Program-made: the position numbers and the translations under genes
In this document: positions 26,301 through 38,600 of the stretch, piece after piece
How positions within the stretch are numbered: the stretch's first letter is position 1
Layout of the letters: the number at the start of each line of letters is the position of its first letter
From: Tulasnella sp. 424
Taxonomy: Eukaryota > Basidiomycota > Agaricomycetes > Cantharellales > Tulasnellaceae
Assembly (NCBI GenBank): GCA_019633425.1
Contig: WSUB01000056.1
Span: 124,001 to 188,000, forward strand
Direction: 5' to 3'
DNA: 64,000 nucleotides
The notes under the pieces: model-generated
Seen by the model: the letters and a program-made list of their open reading frames with translations, nothing else
Told to the model about the DNA's origin: nothing
The model's database searches: none

Positions 26301-29300
26301 CCTTCAAGAAAAAGCTCCCTACCCCCTTGATCGACTTCATCTACGTCGACGAGGCACAAGATAATCTTCTTATTGATACTTTCTGTAGGTGGACCTGATG
26401 AATACTGGCTACAGGTGACGGGCCTAACAATGCTCTACAGTACTTCGAGCTCTTTGTCCGAATCCCCATGGCCTCTTTTTCGCTGGAGATACAGCGCAGA
26501 CTGTCTCAGCCGGAAATACCTTTCGCTTTAATGACCTAAAGGCCTTTCTGTATAGACTCGAGGTAAGTTCGCGCTTAACTACTATAGCTATATCCATGCG
26601 ACAGGAAGTAAACGCCACATGATAGCATCAGGATCCCCGAGTCATCAGTCGGAACCGGAAACCTGTGGACCCCCGATTTTTCAGCCTCGCGGTCAACTAT
26701 AGAAGTCATGCTGGCATCATCGAGGCCGCTGCCTTTTTGGTCTCGGGTCTCGCTAGATGGTTCCCGGGCTCTATCGATATCCTGGCAACAGAACAGGCCC
26801 TGGTACAGAGAGGTCTTTTTATCAGAAAACATCCCTTTACCTGACAGAGTGTGATTTGGGTAGGTTCAAGGACCAAAACCTGTTTTCTTTCTTGGCAGAG
26901 GAACCGAGACGACATTCGAAAGTTTCATTTCCGGACGGAACGACTCTGAGATGGAGTTCGGCGCCGATCAAGGTTTGTGGGGCTTTGGGAATTTACAGAC
27001 TACTGACCTTATTTCAAGTCATCATTGTTAGAGACGACTCCGCCTGTCAAGCACTGCGAGCAAAGATCGGGAGACGTACTGGCATGGTGATGTCAGTAAA
27101 ATCCCATATATGCAGATAACGAACTCATCCTTGGCCACCTCTAGGACACTCTACGCCAGTAAAGGGCAGGAATTCAACGATGTAAGGGTCTAGGCATTCT
27201 GATCGAAATGAGGTATCAGGCTCTGATATATTTGTTAGGTCCTCCTCTACGACTTCTTCGCGGATTCTCCAGCATTCCAGTCTGACTGGAAGGCTTTCCT
27301 TAAAGCCACCCGCTCCACGCAGATTGCAGTCGCCGATAACATGGAATGTCTTCCTGCAGTACTCCAGACTGAGCTGAAGTGTCTTTACGTGGGCATGACA
27401 CGAGCCCGGGAGCGTGTTTGGGTTTGGGACTCTGGTGACAAAGGAGATGCATTCGAGGTGAGGTATCGCGGTATATTTCATCGGGAATATTATGACTAAT
27501 AGGTCTGTCAAGTCTGCCATGGTGGAACATGGTCTAGCACGAGCGGCATCAACCCGTGAAGCGCCACTTTGCATGGGTGGTAGGTTTAACTCTGCGGATA
27601 TATAATTTCACACAAAGTCTCATGTTGCTCTATTTCTAGTTCAAAGCAGCAAGCGCGAATGGGCTCTCCGAGGCAAAGAGTGTTTTCGACGGGAGGATTA
27701 TTTCAATGCTTCACTTGCCTTTGATCGAGCGGGATTAGCTTGGTGGAAGTCCGTTGCCGATGCATTCGAGCGCAAAAGAATCGCGGAGCTATTACCTACT
27801 CGCGATCCTTCACGCGGTCGTGCTCTTAAACACTCCGCGGAAGAAATTGTGAACTCCGCAGACAGGGCGCCAACTCCCAAGGACAAGGTCACTTTACTAG
27901 AAATAGCGGCAAATTGCTATTTGGAAGCCAAGGATTATGAAAGGGCCGCAGCACTGTTCGATAGGCTGGAGCGTTATAACGAAGCTGCATGGAACTATAG
28001 GCTGGCAGGGTCATTCAGGAAAGCCATTTCCATCGTCGAGAAACATCGTGAACAAGTCAATCCCGACCTCGCGCAAGATGTCAAGGATGTAGGAGCGCTC
28101 GTTTTTGTTAGACGCGGTAGTAAAGAGTAAGCCTTTCCCGCATCCTTCAATGCGAAGGCTGACAGCGAGGTCTAGGTTAGCCAAGTCTGTCTTTTCAAAC
28201 CCAGAAGATTACCTCCGATTTCTAGATGAGAACGGCTTCCATGAGCAACGGATCGCTGCTCTGATAGAGCTTTCGCGACATGAAGAAGCAGCGGACACTC
28301 TTTTGCGACTTGGTCGTCCGCTAAAAGCCATTGACCAATTCTTGCTGGCCCAGGGGAGAGAATCTCAACAAAAAGCTGCCGCATCTCTTCTCGAGCTCAT
28401 GTTTCTCCACCTATCCTTCGGATCACCGCAAAAGAACGCTTCCACGGAGCTTAAAGAGCTTCTTTCGATTAGCCCCCGTTTAGATCTTGGCCCTGCCGAA
28501 CAAGCCGAGGTGTGCCGCCGACCATACTAGCCATTTAGCCGCCTAATCTAAGCTTCCTATTTCCCTTCAGGTTGAAGCTGTCAATGCGATCCAGTCTGTC
28601 GATGCCAAACAGCTGGCATTATTGGGCCAGAGACACTCCGAGACGCAGCTTCACGTGGCTCTGCTTTGCTTGGAAACCTCTTTGCATTTGACCACTCACC
28701 CTCTTGGGAGGAACCCTAACGATATAAATTGTGCCGTCGAGTCCATCAGGACATATGCGCTGTTCGGACGTTGTATTCGCAAAGCAGCTCAACTTTCGGA
28801 TATCGCAAAGCGACCCGGCTTCCAAAGGATCTTCGGACTAACTAGTCGCCATCCATCGACCGGGAGCGATACGTCCGACGTGCCGGATGGTGTACTTGTC
28901 CTTCCAAACTCCATGATCTATACTTGGGCCGCCGACGATCTCCCAAGCAGAAGAGCTATCAAAGTAGAAGCCGGAATCCTCCTCCCTGCAGATGCAGCCT
29001 CCCAGTATATTCTCCAGGCTCTCCTGTCAAGGTACAATCCCTCCAGCTCCCTGGTCACGCCGCTCTTGAAGGCTTTGGAACATTATCGACAAAGGTCCCC
29101 CTTCACGATATGCCTCTATCCTGTGCGCTTTGGGCAATGTTCCGGACCCATGGGCTGCGAGAGGCACCATCCCAGCGATAGGGACTTTTCGGTTGACGGT
29201 TTCAATCAAAGGGTTGAGCTCCACCTATTAGTTGTTGCTGCGTTGGAATGCCTTAACAGAAACCCGGCGGAGCAACGGCAATTCTACCAAGAGTAGGTTC

Positions 29301-31443
29301 TTTGAGCGTCGTTACTACTCGCACTTCTAATATATCGCTCCAAGGTTGTGGTTCCAACGACTTATAGAAAGTTTCTATCCTCCGGATGATCGACTGGGGA
29401 ACATCTCATGGCTGAAGCCATCTAGTATTCCAAATTACGAAACGGTGGGTTCCTTTAACCCAGCTTCCCGTGACCGGAGGTGACTGAGACCTCTGGTTAG
29501 CTTATCTCGGCTGCTAAAATTTGGTGCGAAGACGTTTACCGGACCACGGAGATCCATCGCGCGTATTTCATGACAAACGCGGCCGTGTGCGCCATGTTTG
29601 GATCAGCGTTGGACTATCGCAACGCTCTGCGCTACCTCGCCCAAGGTGCATGGCGTCATACAAGAGCAAGACGTGCCGTGTATTATCACATGGATAGAGG
29701 ACTGAACTGGTTCCTCCGTGGTACGCCGAACCGCCATTTACCCGGTGTGACGTTTATTCGGTGAGGGTTGAGTGATCTATCATGCAAGTCTTGATCGATT
29801 TACTTATCTCATTTACTAGTTGCGTGGTGACTGATCGTCTCAGGATGGACATTTTCACTCTACTTTCATTCGCTGAAGAAGTCATCAGTCACCTGATTTA
29901 CAGCCGCCTTCGCCTTTGCTCCGAAGAAATTGTCTTGCCCCAATCATGGGTAATCCGGGCGTGCTGGCATGGGATGTCAGAGATGACAGAAGAGCTCGAA
30001 AACACTCCTGTTGAGCTTATTGAATCTCTTTCGCAACTGTTGGAGATATTCCAGACGGGACATGCAGGAAGTAAGAATTGCGTTTGTCACTGTCGTTTCC
30101 CCTACTAATCTGGAAATGCTAGAACTTCACTATAGGGGCAGGCCAGTGTCGGAAACTACCCCATACATGAAGGTCTCTGGTATTGTCAGGATATGCCGAA
30201 TGCTCGCATTGGGTAAGCGACGCTACTATGTTAGAGAACACGACTTAACGAGCAGTGACTCCCATGATATCAGTGGGCGAGAACCTCGGAGGACATGAAA
30301 TGAAAAACAGCATACTTGAGGTCATCCAAAGAGCAAACGAACGGAGGTTCATGCGGGATCCCCGCCATGAGCTGTCAGTCTTCTCCAGTCGCTCCCTCCT
30401 CCTCTGGAACCCGCTAACTTAACACCAATGAATGTTGGACGAATCAGGTTTTTTACAGCTAAAAATTGGACGGAACTCAGCCGAGCATTGGACGGGTTAG
30501 CCCAGGGTTCACAGGCAGATCCATTGCTCGCTCTTGTAGCCGGCTTCGAAGATCGACAACGACCTTGCAATAATGAAACGCGGGAGGCACGACTGCTGCA
30601 ATCAACGTCTGACGAAGAATTACTCCTCGAACTGGGTGCCTCCAAGTTCGGGATAGCTGCACCGCCACCAACACCTTCCCAGGTCTTGCCAGCGAGCCAG
30701 TCTGGGGGTTCTGAAGGCGTTTCGGGTCCTTCAGCAACGGCAGCGGCGACGTTGAATGACATGGAAGCCAACCACGCTCAGGCAGAACAATTGACCCCGG
30801 AAGCGGCAGGGCGGAAGATCCTTGTATGCTACAGGCGGTACCGGCGTCGCATGGAGGGTGGACTTGGCGATCCGCTCTGGTCTGCGTACAACGATCGAGC
30901 CAAAATACTTCCTGCAGCTTCCAGGCCATCCCGCAGATACAAAATATACATGCGCAGCGTCATTCCTAAAGCATCAGCTTATCTGCACGGCGTTATTCAA
31001 AGACTGAACAAAGCAAACGAGAGCCTCAACCAGAAAGCGTCGTCCGTCCCTCATGAGCAGCTAGACGATATACGATCCAAGACTAAGGTCATTCGGTGGG
31101 TCTTTTCTGGTTAGCTTCCTGCGTTGCGTGCGGTCTACTTAGCCCCCTTCCCCGACGGCTTAGAAATCTGATCCGGGACGCAAAATATTTGGAACGGACA
31201 ATAGAACCCAAGGCTCCAATTCACTCGGCGCTGAACGAGGAACCCCTCAAGGCAGAAATGAACAAGATCACGGGATTAAGAGCGGCCGCCATCGAATCAT
31301 GTCCTGCGGTCAAAGAGTTGGAGGTCGAATATCAGGAGAGCGTTGAGCTCATGATGGCCGAAAGAAAGCCCAAAGTCCCAACACGTCGCCCCGCTCTTAA
31401 CGTCGAGGATTTGTATGCTGGTCCCGGAGGTCTTCTCGCCTGA
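23340..31443 (+). CDS. TRANK1-like superfamily 1 helicase, copy H1
   Basis: A many-exon gene of about 2,100 codons (estimate). The first exons are 23340-23526, 23582-23961 and 24019-24311. UvrD-type helicase motifs appear in order: Walker A GRSGTGKTTTM, split by the intron 25321-25376; Walker B DFIYVDEAQDN near 26333; FFAGDTAQTVSAG near 26468; VNYRSHAGII near 26692; YASKGQEFNDV near 27155; and CLYVGMTRARERVW near 27382. A region of TPR-like helices follows (27650-28530; LEIAANCYLEAKDYERAA). Next come a C-x8-C-x5-C-x3-H zinc-finger motif near 29112-29166 and an IQ-like segment (CYRRYRRRM) near 30826. This order matches animal TRANK1 without its ankyrins. Such proteins are presumed ATP-driven nucleic-acid translocases; the fungal role is unknown. 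One intron (24932-24989) lacks a GT donor, see findings. Confidence 0.85.
24830..24883 (+). repeat. 18-bp minisatellite, three units, inside H1
   Basis: Three consecutive 18-bp units (24830-24847, 24848-24865, 24866-24883) encode EGITDY, EGITDY and EGITDF in frame. The corresponding part of H2 lacks the repeat, so it expanded after the two helicases separated. Confidence 0.9.
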
Positions 31444-31562
31444 ACCGTCTTCTACCTTCCGATGTCTTTTCAAAACCACAAAATGTCCTATTCTCTACGT
31501 CCACGACTGTAACAATTCCTCTCTATCGATCTCAGCCGTACGACTTGACATGGTTGCTGTTC

Positions 31563-31568
31563 AATAAA
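31563..31568 (+). terminator. AATAAA-type polyadenylation signal behind H1
   Basis: AATAAA lies 120 bp beyond the H1 stop codon, within the word ttcaataaacat. The same word recurs at 45427 behind H3 and at 48608 behind a helicase tail, and as ctcaatagacat at 41036, so it travels with the helicase 3' module. Confidence 0.4.
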
Positions 31569-31704
31569 CATGAAGTGTGGCACGATTCAGACAATCATAG
31601 GCTCTGTGATAACGCGTGAGGGACGATGAGCAGTCAACGAACGAGATGGAAGGATGGCGCGTCGTCCGTGTAACGGCTCGTGAAGACAGTGCCAGTGCAT
31701 AATA

Positions 31705-31960
31705 TTATGACTGCGAAGGCTGTTGTCTTTGTTGCACCACTACAGCCTTCTCCTTGGAGATCTTGGCTCAGTCCGGACAGTTTGTAGTCGCGGTTAACTT
31801 GCCAATGCAAGTCGTTCCCTGTGGCGACAGTGTACTACCAATATATGGTCCGTGTAAGGTGAGATCGCTGACTTTGGTAATTGACCGCTGTGAGAAGGAT
31901 TGGGTCATTAGAACTGTTCTGAAGAGAATCCGGATTGCCTTACTTCGATCCACATGTCGA
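31705..31960 (-). pseudogene. truncated methyltransferase 3' end, M0
   Basis: The stretch downstream of H1 matches the C-terminal exons of the methyltransferase copies (compare 41175-41420). It reads on the minus strand from the stop near 31705 back to the words encoding a DMWI-like sequence, where homology ends abruptly at about 31960. All upstream exons with the SAM-binding motifs are missing, so it cannot be functional. Its position shows that the helicase-tail plus methyltransferase module already existed behind H1. Confidence 0.75.
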
Positions 31961-32345
31961 CGTCTCCGTATCCTCTGAGATCAGTGGGGTGGACGAAGCC
32001 AGTAGTGAAGGCTTGGGCTCCCCCATCATGATTGTCGGACCGGGCAAAGAGCTGGATATGAAGGACGGGTTCAAATTAGACCCTGGTGCTGGATTCGGAC
32101 GGATCAAAGAAGGACAGGTGAGCCCTCGTCGCTAATGTTACGCTCTTTTCTTCCCCCCCATTGATTCCCCTTTCTGTTTTTCTTAGTATCTTTCAAAACT
32201 CTTTGTGGTACTAGCCTCTTATTTTCACGCAACGCGATTCCACCTCTCGTCCTACGCCCAATTTTCCCTGTTCCATGATTACCCATGTACTTCGTGGCCT
32301 GTATAATTTCTCCCGTACGACTTCTACTTGATCCATTCTAGACTC
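31961..32345 (+). pseudogene. duplicated 3' end of the GPC1-type gene
   Basis: From gtctccgt(g/a)tcctctgagatcag onward this stretch follows GPC1 22621-22779 and its 3' flank. It encodes similar words (SSEISG.DEASSEG, MKDGFKLD) and then diverges by indels before the original stop. It has no promoter or upstream exons. Just to its left lies truncated methyltransferase M0, so the junction joins two unrelated genes. Confidence 0.85.
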
Positions 32346-32629
32346 GATTCGGTACGACAAACGTTTTCTTACTCGCGTTGCATATTAGGTCTTTCAGGGT
32401 CTTGAGAACATTAACATTCTGTGTCGTTCGGGGATATTACCCTGCTTCGTGGACTTTGGTGCTATTCCCCATAAGGAAAATAGCTGGCCCTCCCGAAGCA
32501 CTGCATCATGGCCTTTTAAAATGCACTCCTGGGTCGATAATTATTCCCTGTTCATTCTCCAGCCCAAACGTAAGTGAGCGCAACAATTTCTTGCATATTC
32601 GCTAAGATTTCTGTTGCTAGGCCTGGGAC

Positions 32630-35600
32630 ATGGATATCTGGGCTGCATTAGATCGGTTCTTCGCTCTCGATCGGGTTAACTCGACGAACCACTTGGATGA
32701 GAAGCTTACACAGCTCGCTCGTGATGTGGATATCAAACGATATGGAATAGAGAGTGTAGTTCGTGCTCTCGTCGACCATGACTTTCGGTTATTCGAAACG
32801 GTCCTCGTATCGCGTGGTAAGCCGAATGCTTTCGAACGAAGTTGTTGCGCGCGGTCGAGCCTGAACTGGCCCATAGGACTAGGTCAGAACATACGAACCT
32901 TCCTCTCACAACCGTGCGCCGCAAGCGCGGGCACCTTGCCCCAACCTCATTTCAACATTCTTCAACAATTATGTGCAACGATATCAGCGCTCGAGGGGGC
33001 TCAGAAAGTCCCAGAGGACATTTTAAGACTAGGCGAAATAATTGAGGCCGCTGGCACTGTCCTGGTCGCACTCGCCACCTTTGGCCGAAAGGAGGTTCCA
33101 ACCAAGTCGAACAAAGCACGAATCCAGCATCCAAAAAACCCAAGTATGTCAGAAGACGAGTCCCTGTATCACAACCTCGGCGTGTCACCGCCTAAGTCTA
33201 TTAACGATGTCTCCAAGACGGCCGATATTCTCTGCCGACGATTGTCTAACATAATGAAGGTCTGTCAGTGTGGGTGCGTCTTCATAGGTGCTCTGAAGCA
33301 ACAACTTTCTATATAGGCCTACCTCGAATACTGCGTGACTCGAGCAGCATCGAATTTCCTGCGTAATAGATTCGTTCAATGCTTTAATGCTGGGGATGTC
33401 TCCCGGTCGGTTCGTCGTCCCAACGAATTGGCTCCACAACACACAACTCGCTCGGCTCCCGGAGATGTGCTTTCTTTCCTAGGGGATACCGTCGGACCGG
33501 GCAGGTGGCTCATCGTGCTTGCTCAGAGGGCGCTGAGAAATCTCCGGCAACTGAGTACTAGGCATCAGGTCTTGTACAGTATCTTCGTACAAAAGATTGA
33601 GTGCGCATAACTTGGTTTCGCGATGTACTATAACTGAGTCACATTGTTCGCAGCGAACTTTCAGGAGGCCATTTCTCCACTGCCAACCATGCTCGTGTCC
33701 TAAGCAACAAATATAACATCCCCATCTTTAAGGCCGAGCTACTCAATGGAATTTATATCATATATCAGATTGATTGTGGTGGACCAGCGGAGGATCCCAG
33801 TAAAGAGTCGCAGTGTATGTTTCGTCATTCACTGGACACCTTGTCAGAGATTTCTGATGCGATGCCCAGTCATTCGGGTTTACGACATTGATACCATTTA
33901 CAAGAAATTCTGGCGAGATGTCGCCGATCAGCTGCACATCCGCGACCCCGAGTACTGTCGAAGGTCAGTGAAGCACATAACGCGTGGAACATCGGTCTCA
34001 TCAGGTTTACTTTAGGTGCAACGCTCGATCAACTCCTCAGCAGAAGCTTTCTATTTCGGGGGGAATTTGGCCCCTCCTTTTCGACCGTGAATCGACAGGA
34101 ACGAGTGCTAGTGCTGCTCAATCGCCGGATGCGCAGGGAGTCCGATCGAAGGATGCTCAGCCTTCGAAAACTTCTAGAGAACAATCGAAGAGTACCGAAT
34201 CATTTCTGGAGGTGAATCAAAGCTGCCCTAAGTGCCTATATAATTGGTTGACAAAAATGCGTGCTTCACCTTCAATAGCTGCATCGCGTTTTGTCGTAAG
34301 TGGAGATATGCTTACGCGTTTCAACCGTTACCTAAGATCCATCAACAGGCTTGAAAAGTTCATCCCGTACTCCAAGGATCTCATTGCCTGTATGTATATA
34401 CTGCAGCCTAGGTTGCCTGACTAACTGGAGGTTTCAAAAGCTTTGCAGAAGGATGGCGATGGAACTTTCATGTTTTCAATGTCGTGAGTCATCTCGTTAA
34501 CTACTTGTAGATGGCTTTCTAGATTATCTTCTCGTTATCAGTTCAGCTGAACGCGACGTCATCAACCATTCATCCTCGTGTCTCGTCCTCGGTCGCAGTG
34601 GAACCGGGTGAGCTCTTGCACGAAGCGCGCTTATATACTCTCTTTTAATACCCACGTTACAGCAAAACAACAACCATGATGTTCAAGATGCTAGCATACG
34701 AACTGTCCGCTCACCATGCAGGAATTCCATGCCGACAGCTGTTTGTGACGCAGTCCCCAGCCTTGGCCGAAAAAGTCAAAGCGTATTACGAAACACTTAA
34801 ACACAATTCTTTGGACCTGGCTCCTAATCAAGAGGCAGAAGAGCAAGCCGCCCCCAGTTTTACTCTCGATGACATGGACGTTCAGAAGCGGAAGGATGGC
34901 GCCGCAGCTCCCAACTCTTGGAGTAAATTGTGCGACGATGATTTCCCGCTGTTCTTGAGCTATGACGAGGCAAGTACCCTGTTGCATACTGTAAACTTGA
35001 AATTGAAATGTTCGGTTCAGTTCTGCAACCTTCTTGCACAAGATCTTGGTCAGCGATATGAACCTGAACATCCAACGTGCGTGTATTGTCACACTTTGAC
35101 CGCACATCCTTTTCCTGACTAGATACCCAACTCAGTCGTCTATCATACTCGATTCTCAGTGAATCTTCAAAGATAAAGCGAGGGAAGATCACGTTTGAGG
35201 TGTTCATGGCTCGCATCTGGCCTCATCTTGGTTCTGAGAGAAACGGCATTGGTACGCCCTTCTGCATTAGCCTCGACGCAGCTACTTACATAATTTCAGA
35301 TCCCCTCCTATTCTTCAATGAGATTATTGGTGTTATTGAAGGGTCTGAAGCGGCCCTCGCATCGGAGTCGGGTTTCTTGGACCGTTCATCCTACCTATCC
35401 CTTCAAGGCGCCACGGGTCAGAAAATCTTCATCGGACGACGCGACCTAGTGTACGATCTATTTCAGAAGTACCTAAGGTACAAACCTAAAGGAAGTTGGG
35501 ATAGTGCTGAAAGGTGCATTGTTTGCTCGCTCGACATTCCTCAGAGCTGAATGTCGATCTCCTAACGACTTCCCGTTGGCTCGCGTTAGGAGTCACGCTC

Positions 35601-38600
35601 TCATAAAGGCCTTATTTCTGAAATATGGCTCCCGTCCCCCTGATCCTCACATTGATTTCATCTACATCGATGAGGTCCAAGATAATCTGCTACTCGACAC
35701 CGCCCGTGAGTTCCAATGCCCCTCTTCGGGTTACTTCATCACCCGAGCTTACTTCCGATCCAGTCCTCCGCTGGCTATGTCCGAACCCCGATGGTCTTTT
35801 CTTTGCGGGAGATACCGCGCAGACGGTCTCAGCGGGCAGTAACTTTCGGTTCAATGATCTAAAAGAATTCTTGTATAGACTTGAGGTTCGTTTATCACTC
35901 CTTTATCTGGACTGCAAGTTAATAAACATGATCCTCGAAGCGTCAAGACGAACAAGTTGCTAACCGCAAACGGAAAGCAGTGGACCCAACATTTTTCAGC
36001 TTGTCTGTCAACTATCGGAGCCACGCCGGAATTATCAAACTGGCTGCCTTTCTGATAACAACACTGTCTCGCCTATTCTCAGGATCCATTGACGATTTAG
36101 CAGAAGAGCATGCTTTGGTGCGTGAGCCTTAATACGAGACGTCCTGCGCCATCACTTAAATTCTCCCACTTTGTTGGAAAGGTCGCCGGCCCTAAACCCA
36201 CTTTCTTCCTTGCACGAGGCCAAAAGACTCCATTTAGTACATTCATCTCCAGCGACTCTAACGCTCAGCTCCATTTCGGTGCTGATCAAGGTCAGCCATT
36301 GTATCATTATATGCTCTTCATCTGGTTGACCCTGTTCCAGTCATCATTGTTCGTGACGAAGTTGCTCAAAAGAGGCTTAGGGAAAAAATAGATCCGCGTC
36401 ATGCCAGCATGGTTATGTCAGTTATGGGATGCTGGGTTACGTGCTGAATGAGCTAATGCATGATTATCTAGGACTATCTATTCTAGCAAAGGACAGGAAT
36501 TCAATGATGTAGGTCCCTCAACGGAAAGGAAAAGTGCGTGATGGATCTTACGTGGACCTTCTTCACAGGTTCTTCTCCATGACTTCTTCGCGGACTCGCA
36601 GGCGTCTCCAGATGATTGGGAGGCGCTGTTGGAGGCTTGCAATCCAACCCGAGCGATGGACTTTGAGACATTCGAGCGTCACCATGCCATCCTCCAAGCC
36701 GAGTTGAAGTGCCTCTATGTTGGCATAACAAGAGCGCGCGAGCACGTGTGGGTTTGGGACTCGTCCAGCCGCGGGGATGCCTTCCAGGTAAGTAACGTGG
36801 AACTACAAGTTAACGACAAATACTTATTGCCAAACTTGGCCAGTCTCTTATGGAGAAACAAGGATTGGCTGAGGTTACTCACCCAAAAGATGATCCCCCT
36901 CCAATGGCCGGTATGTTCGAGATGGCGTAAGAAACCCTAGCAGTCATTCATTGCCGACCACAGTCCGTAGTACCAAACGCCAATGGGCCCTTCGAGGCAA
37001 AGACTGTTTCCAGCGAGGCGACTATGTCAATGCCTCACTCGCATTTGAAAGGGCACATCTATTGTGGTGGAAGGCAGTGGCTGATGGGTTCGAGCACAAA
37101 CGACTCGCAGAGTTGATGTCGATTCGTGATTCATCGCGCCTACCTTCCCTCAAAAGCGTTGGGGATCAGATTAGCAACTGCGCGAGCCACGCCTCGACAG
37201 TCAATGATCGGACAAGACTGCTAGAAATATCGACAGACTGCTATCTGGAAGCCAAGGCATACAAGTTGGCTGCCGATCAGCTCTACGAGCTTCAGCGTTA
37301 CGAGGAAGCGGCCTGGAATTACCGTTTAGCAGGTTCTTTCCGAAAAGCCGTCGCAATTGTTCAAGAACATCGCGAAGAAGTCAGTACAAAGCTCGTGGAA
37401 GATATCAAAGATGTCGCTGCTGTCGTCTTCTCAAGGCAAGGCGAAACAGAGTAAGCCGTTAAAAATATTCAATGACCTTCTGTTCCTAACATTGTCGCCA
37501 GGATGGCCAAATCACTCTTTGAGACTCCAGACGCTCACGTCGAATTCTTGGAGGAAAACGGCTTTTGTGATCAGCGCGTTTCTGTTTTGGTAGACCTCGC
37601 TCGGCATGAGGCAGCAGCGGATGCTCTGGTTCAGCAAGGTCGCCGATCAGAAGCTGTCACTTGCTTCTTGGAATCCAAGGGCAAGAATGCTCAGTCCAGG
37701 GCAGTCCAATGTCTCGTCGATGGCCTTTTCGAACAGGTGACATTTGCGATGGACCTCAAACAAAGCTCCGACGAGCTCTCGAAGCTTCTGGACCTCACCT
37801 CAAGAGTCCGCGGAACAGCTTTGCAACGTCTCGAGGTACGTCGACTATGGCTCTAAGCGACTCCGCATGGTGACCCCGTATGTTGCGTAGATGGATGCTG
37901 TAAAAGCTATCCACTCCTGTGATCTTGCTCAACTACGAGAGTACGGCGAGCAATATCCCGAAGTCTATCCTCATCTCTCGCTGCTCTGCTTGGATTCGTA
38001 TTTGGCCTCCACAAGCAAAAAGCCCTTTGGGAATGATGCAGAAAACATGACTAACGTCATTCACACACTCAGAACCTACGTGCTTTATGGGCGGTTGATA
38101 AGAACTGTTGCGCAGTTCCCCGACCTTGTTTGGAGGGACAATCTTCAAAGGATTTTCGGCCTGTCTGTCAAAGCATCATCAAGCACTGAGGGAAATACTT
38201 CAGCTCTTACAGGGATTGTCGTTCTTCCTCATTCATTTGTTCATCCGCAAGCCGTGGACGAGATCTCAAGTGGGAGGGGCGTGAAGACCGACAACGGGAT
38301 TCTTCTTCCACCGGAGACCGTGTCCCAGAAGGTCTGCCAAGCCCTTTTATCTAGGTATAATGGGTTGGCTGGCACTCTCCTCGACACGCTGGATACGGTG
38401 AAGAACAATTCGCCATTCACTCTCTGCTTTCAACATTTGGACCAGGGGTGTAAAACCGTGCCGTGCAAGCGATATCACCTTACCAAGGCCGAGCTCTCAA
38501 TACAAGGATTCAATCAAAGAATGGAGATGCATTTGCTGATTGTTGCGGCTATGGAGTGTCTGAATCGGAGTCCTGGCAACCGAGCCGAGCGGCGATTCCT

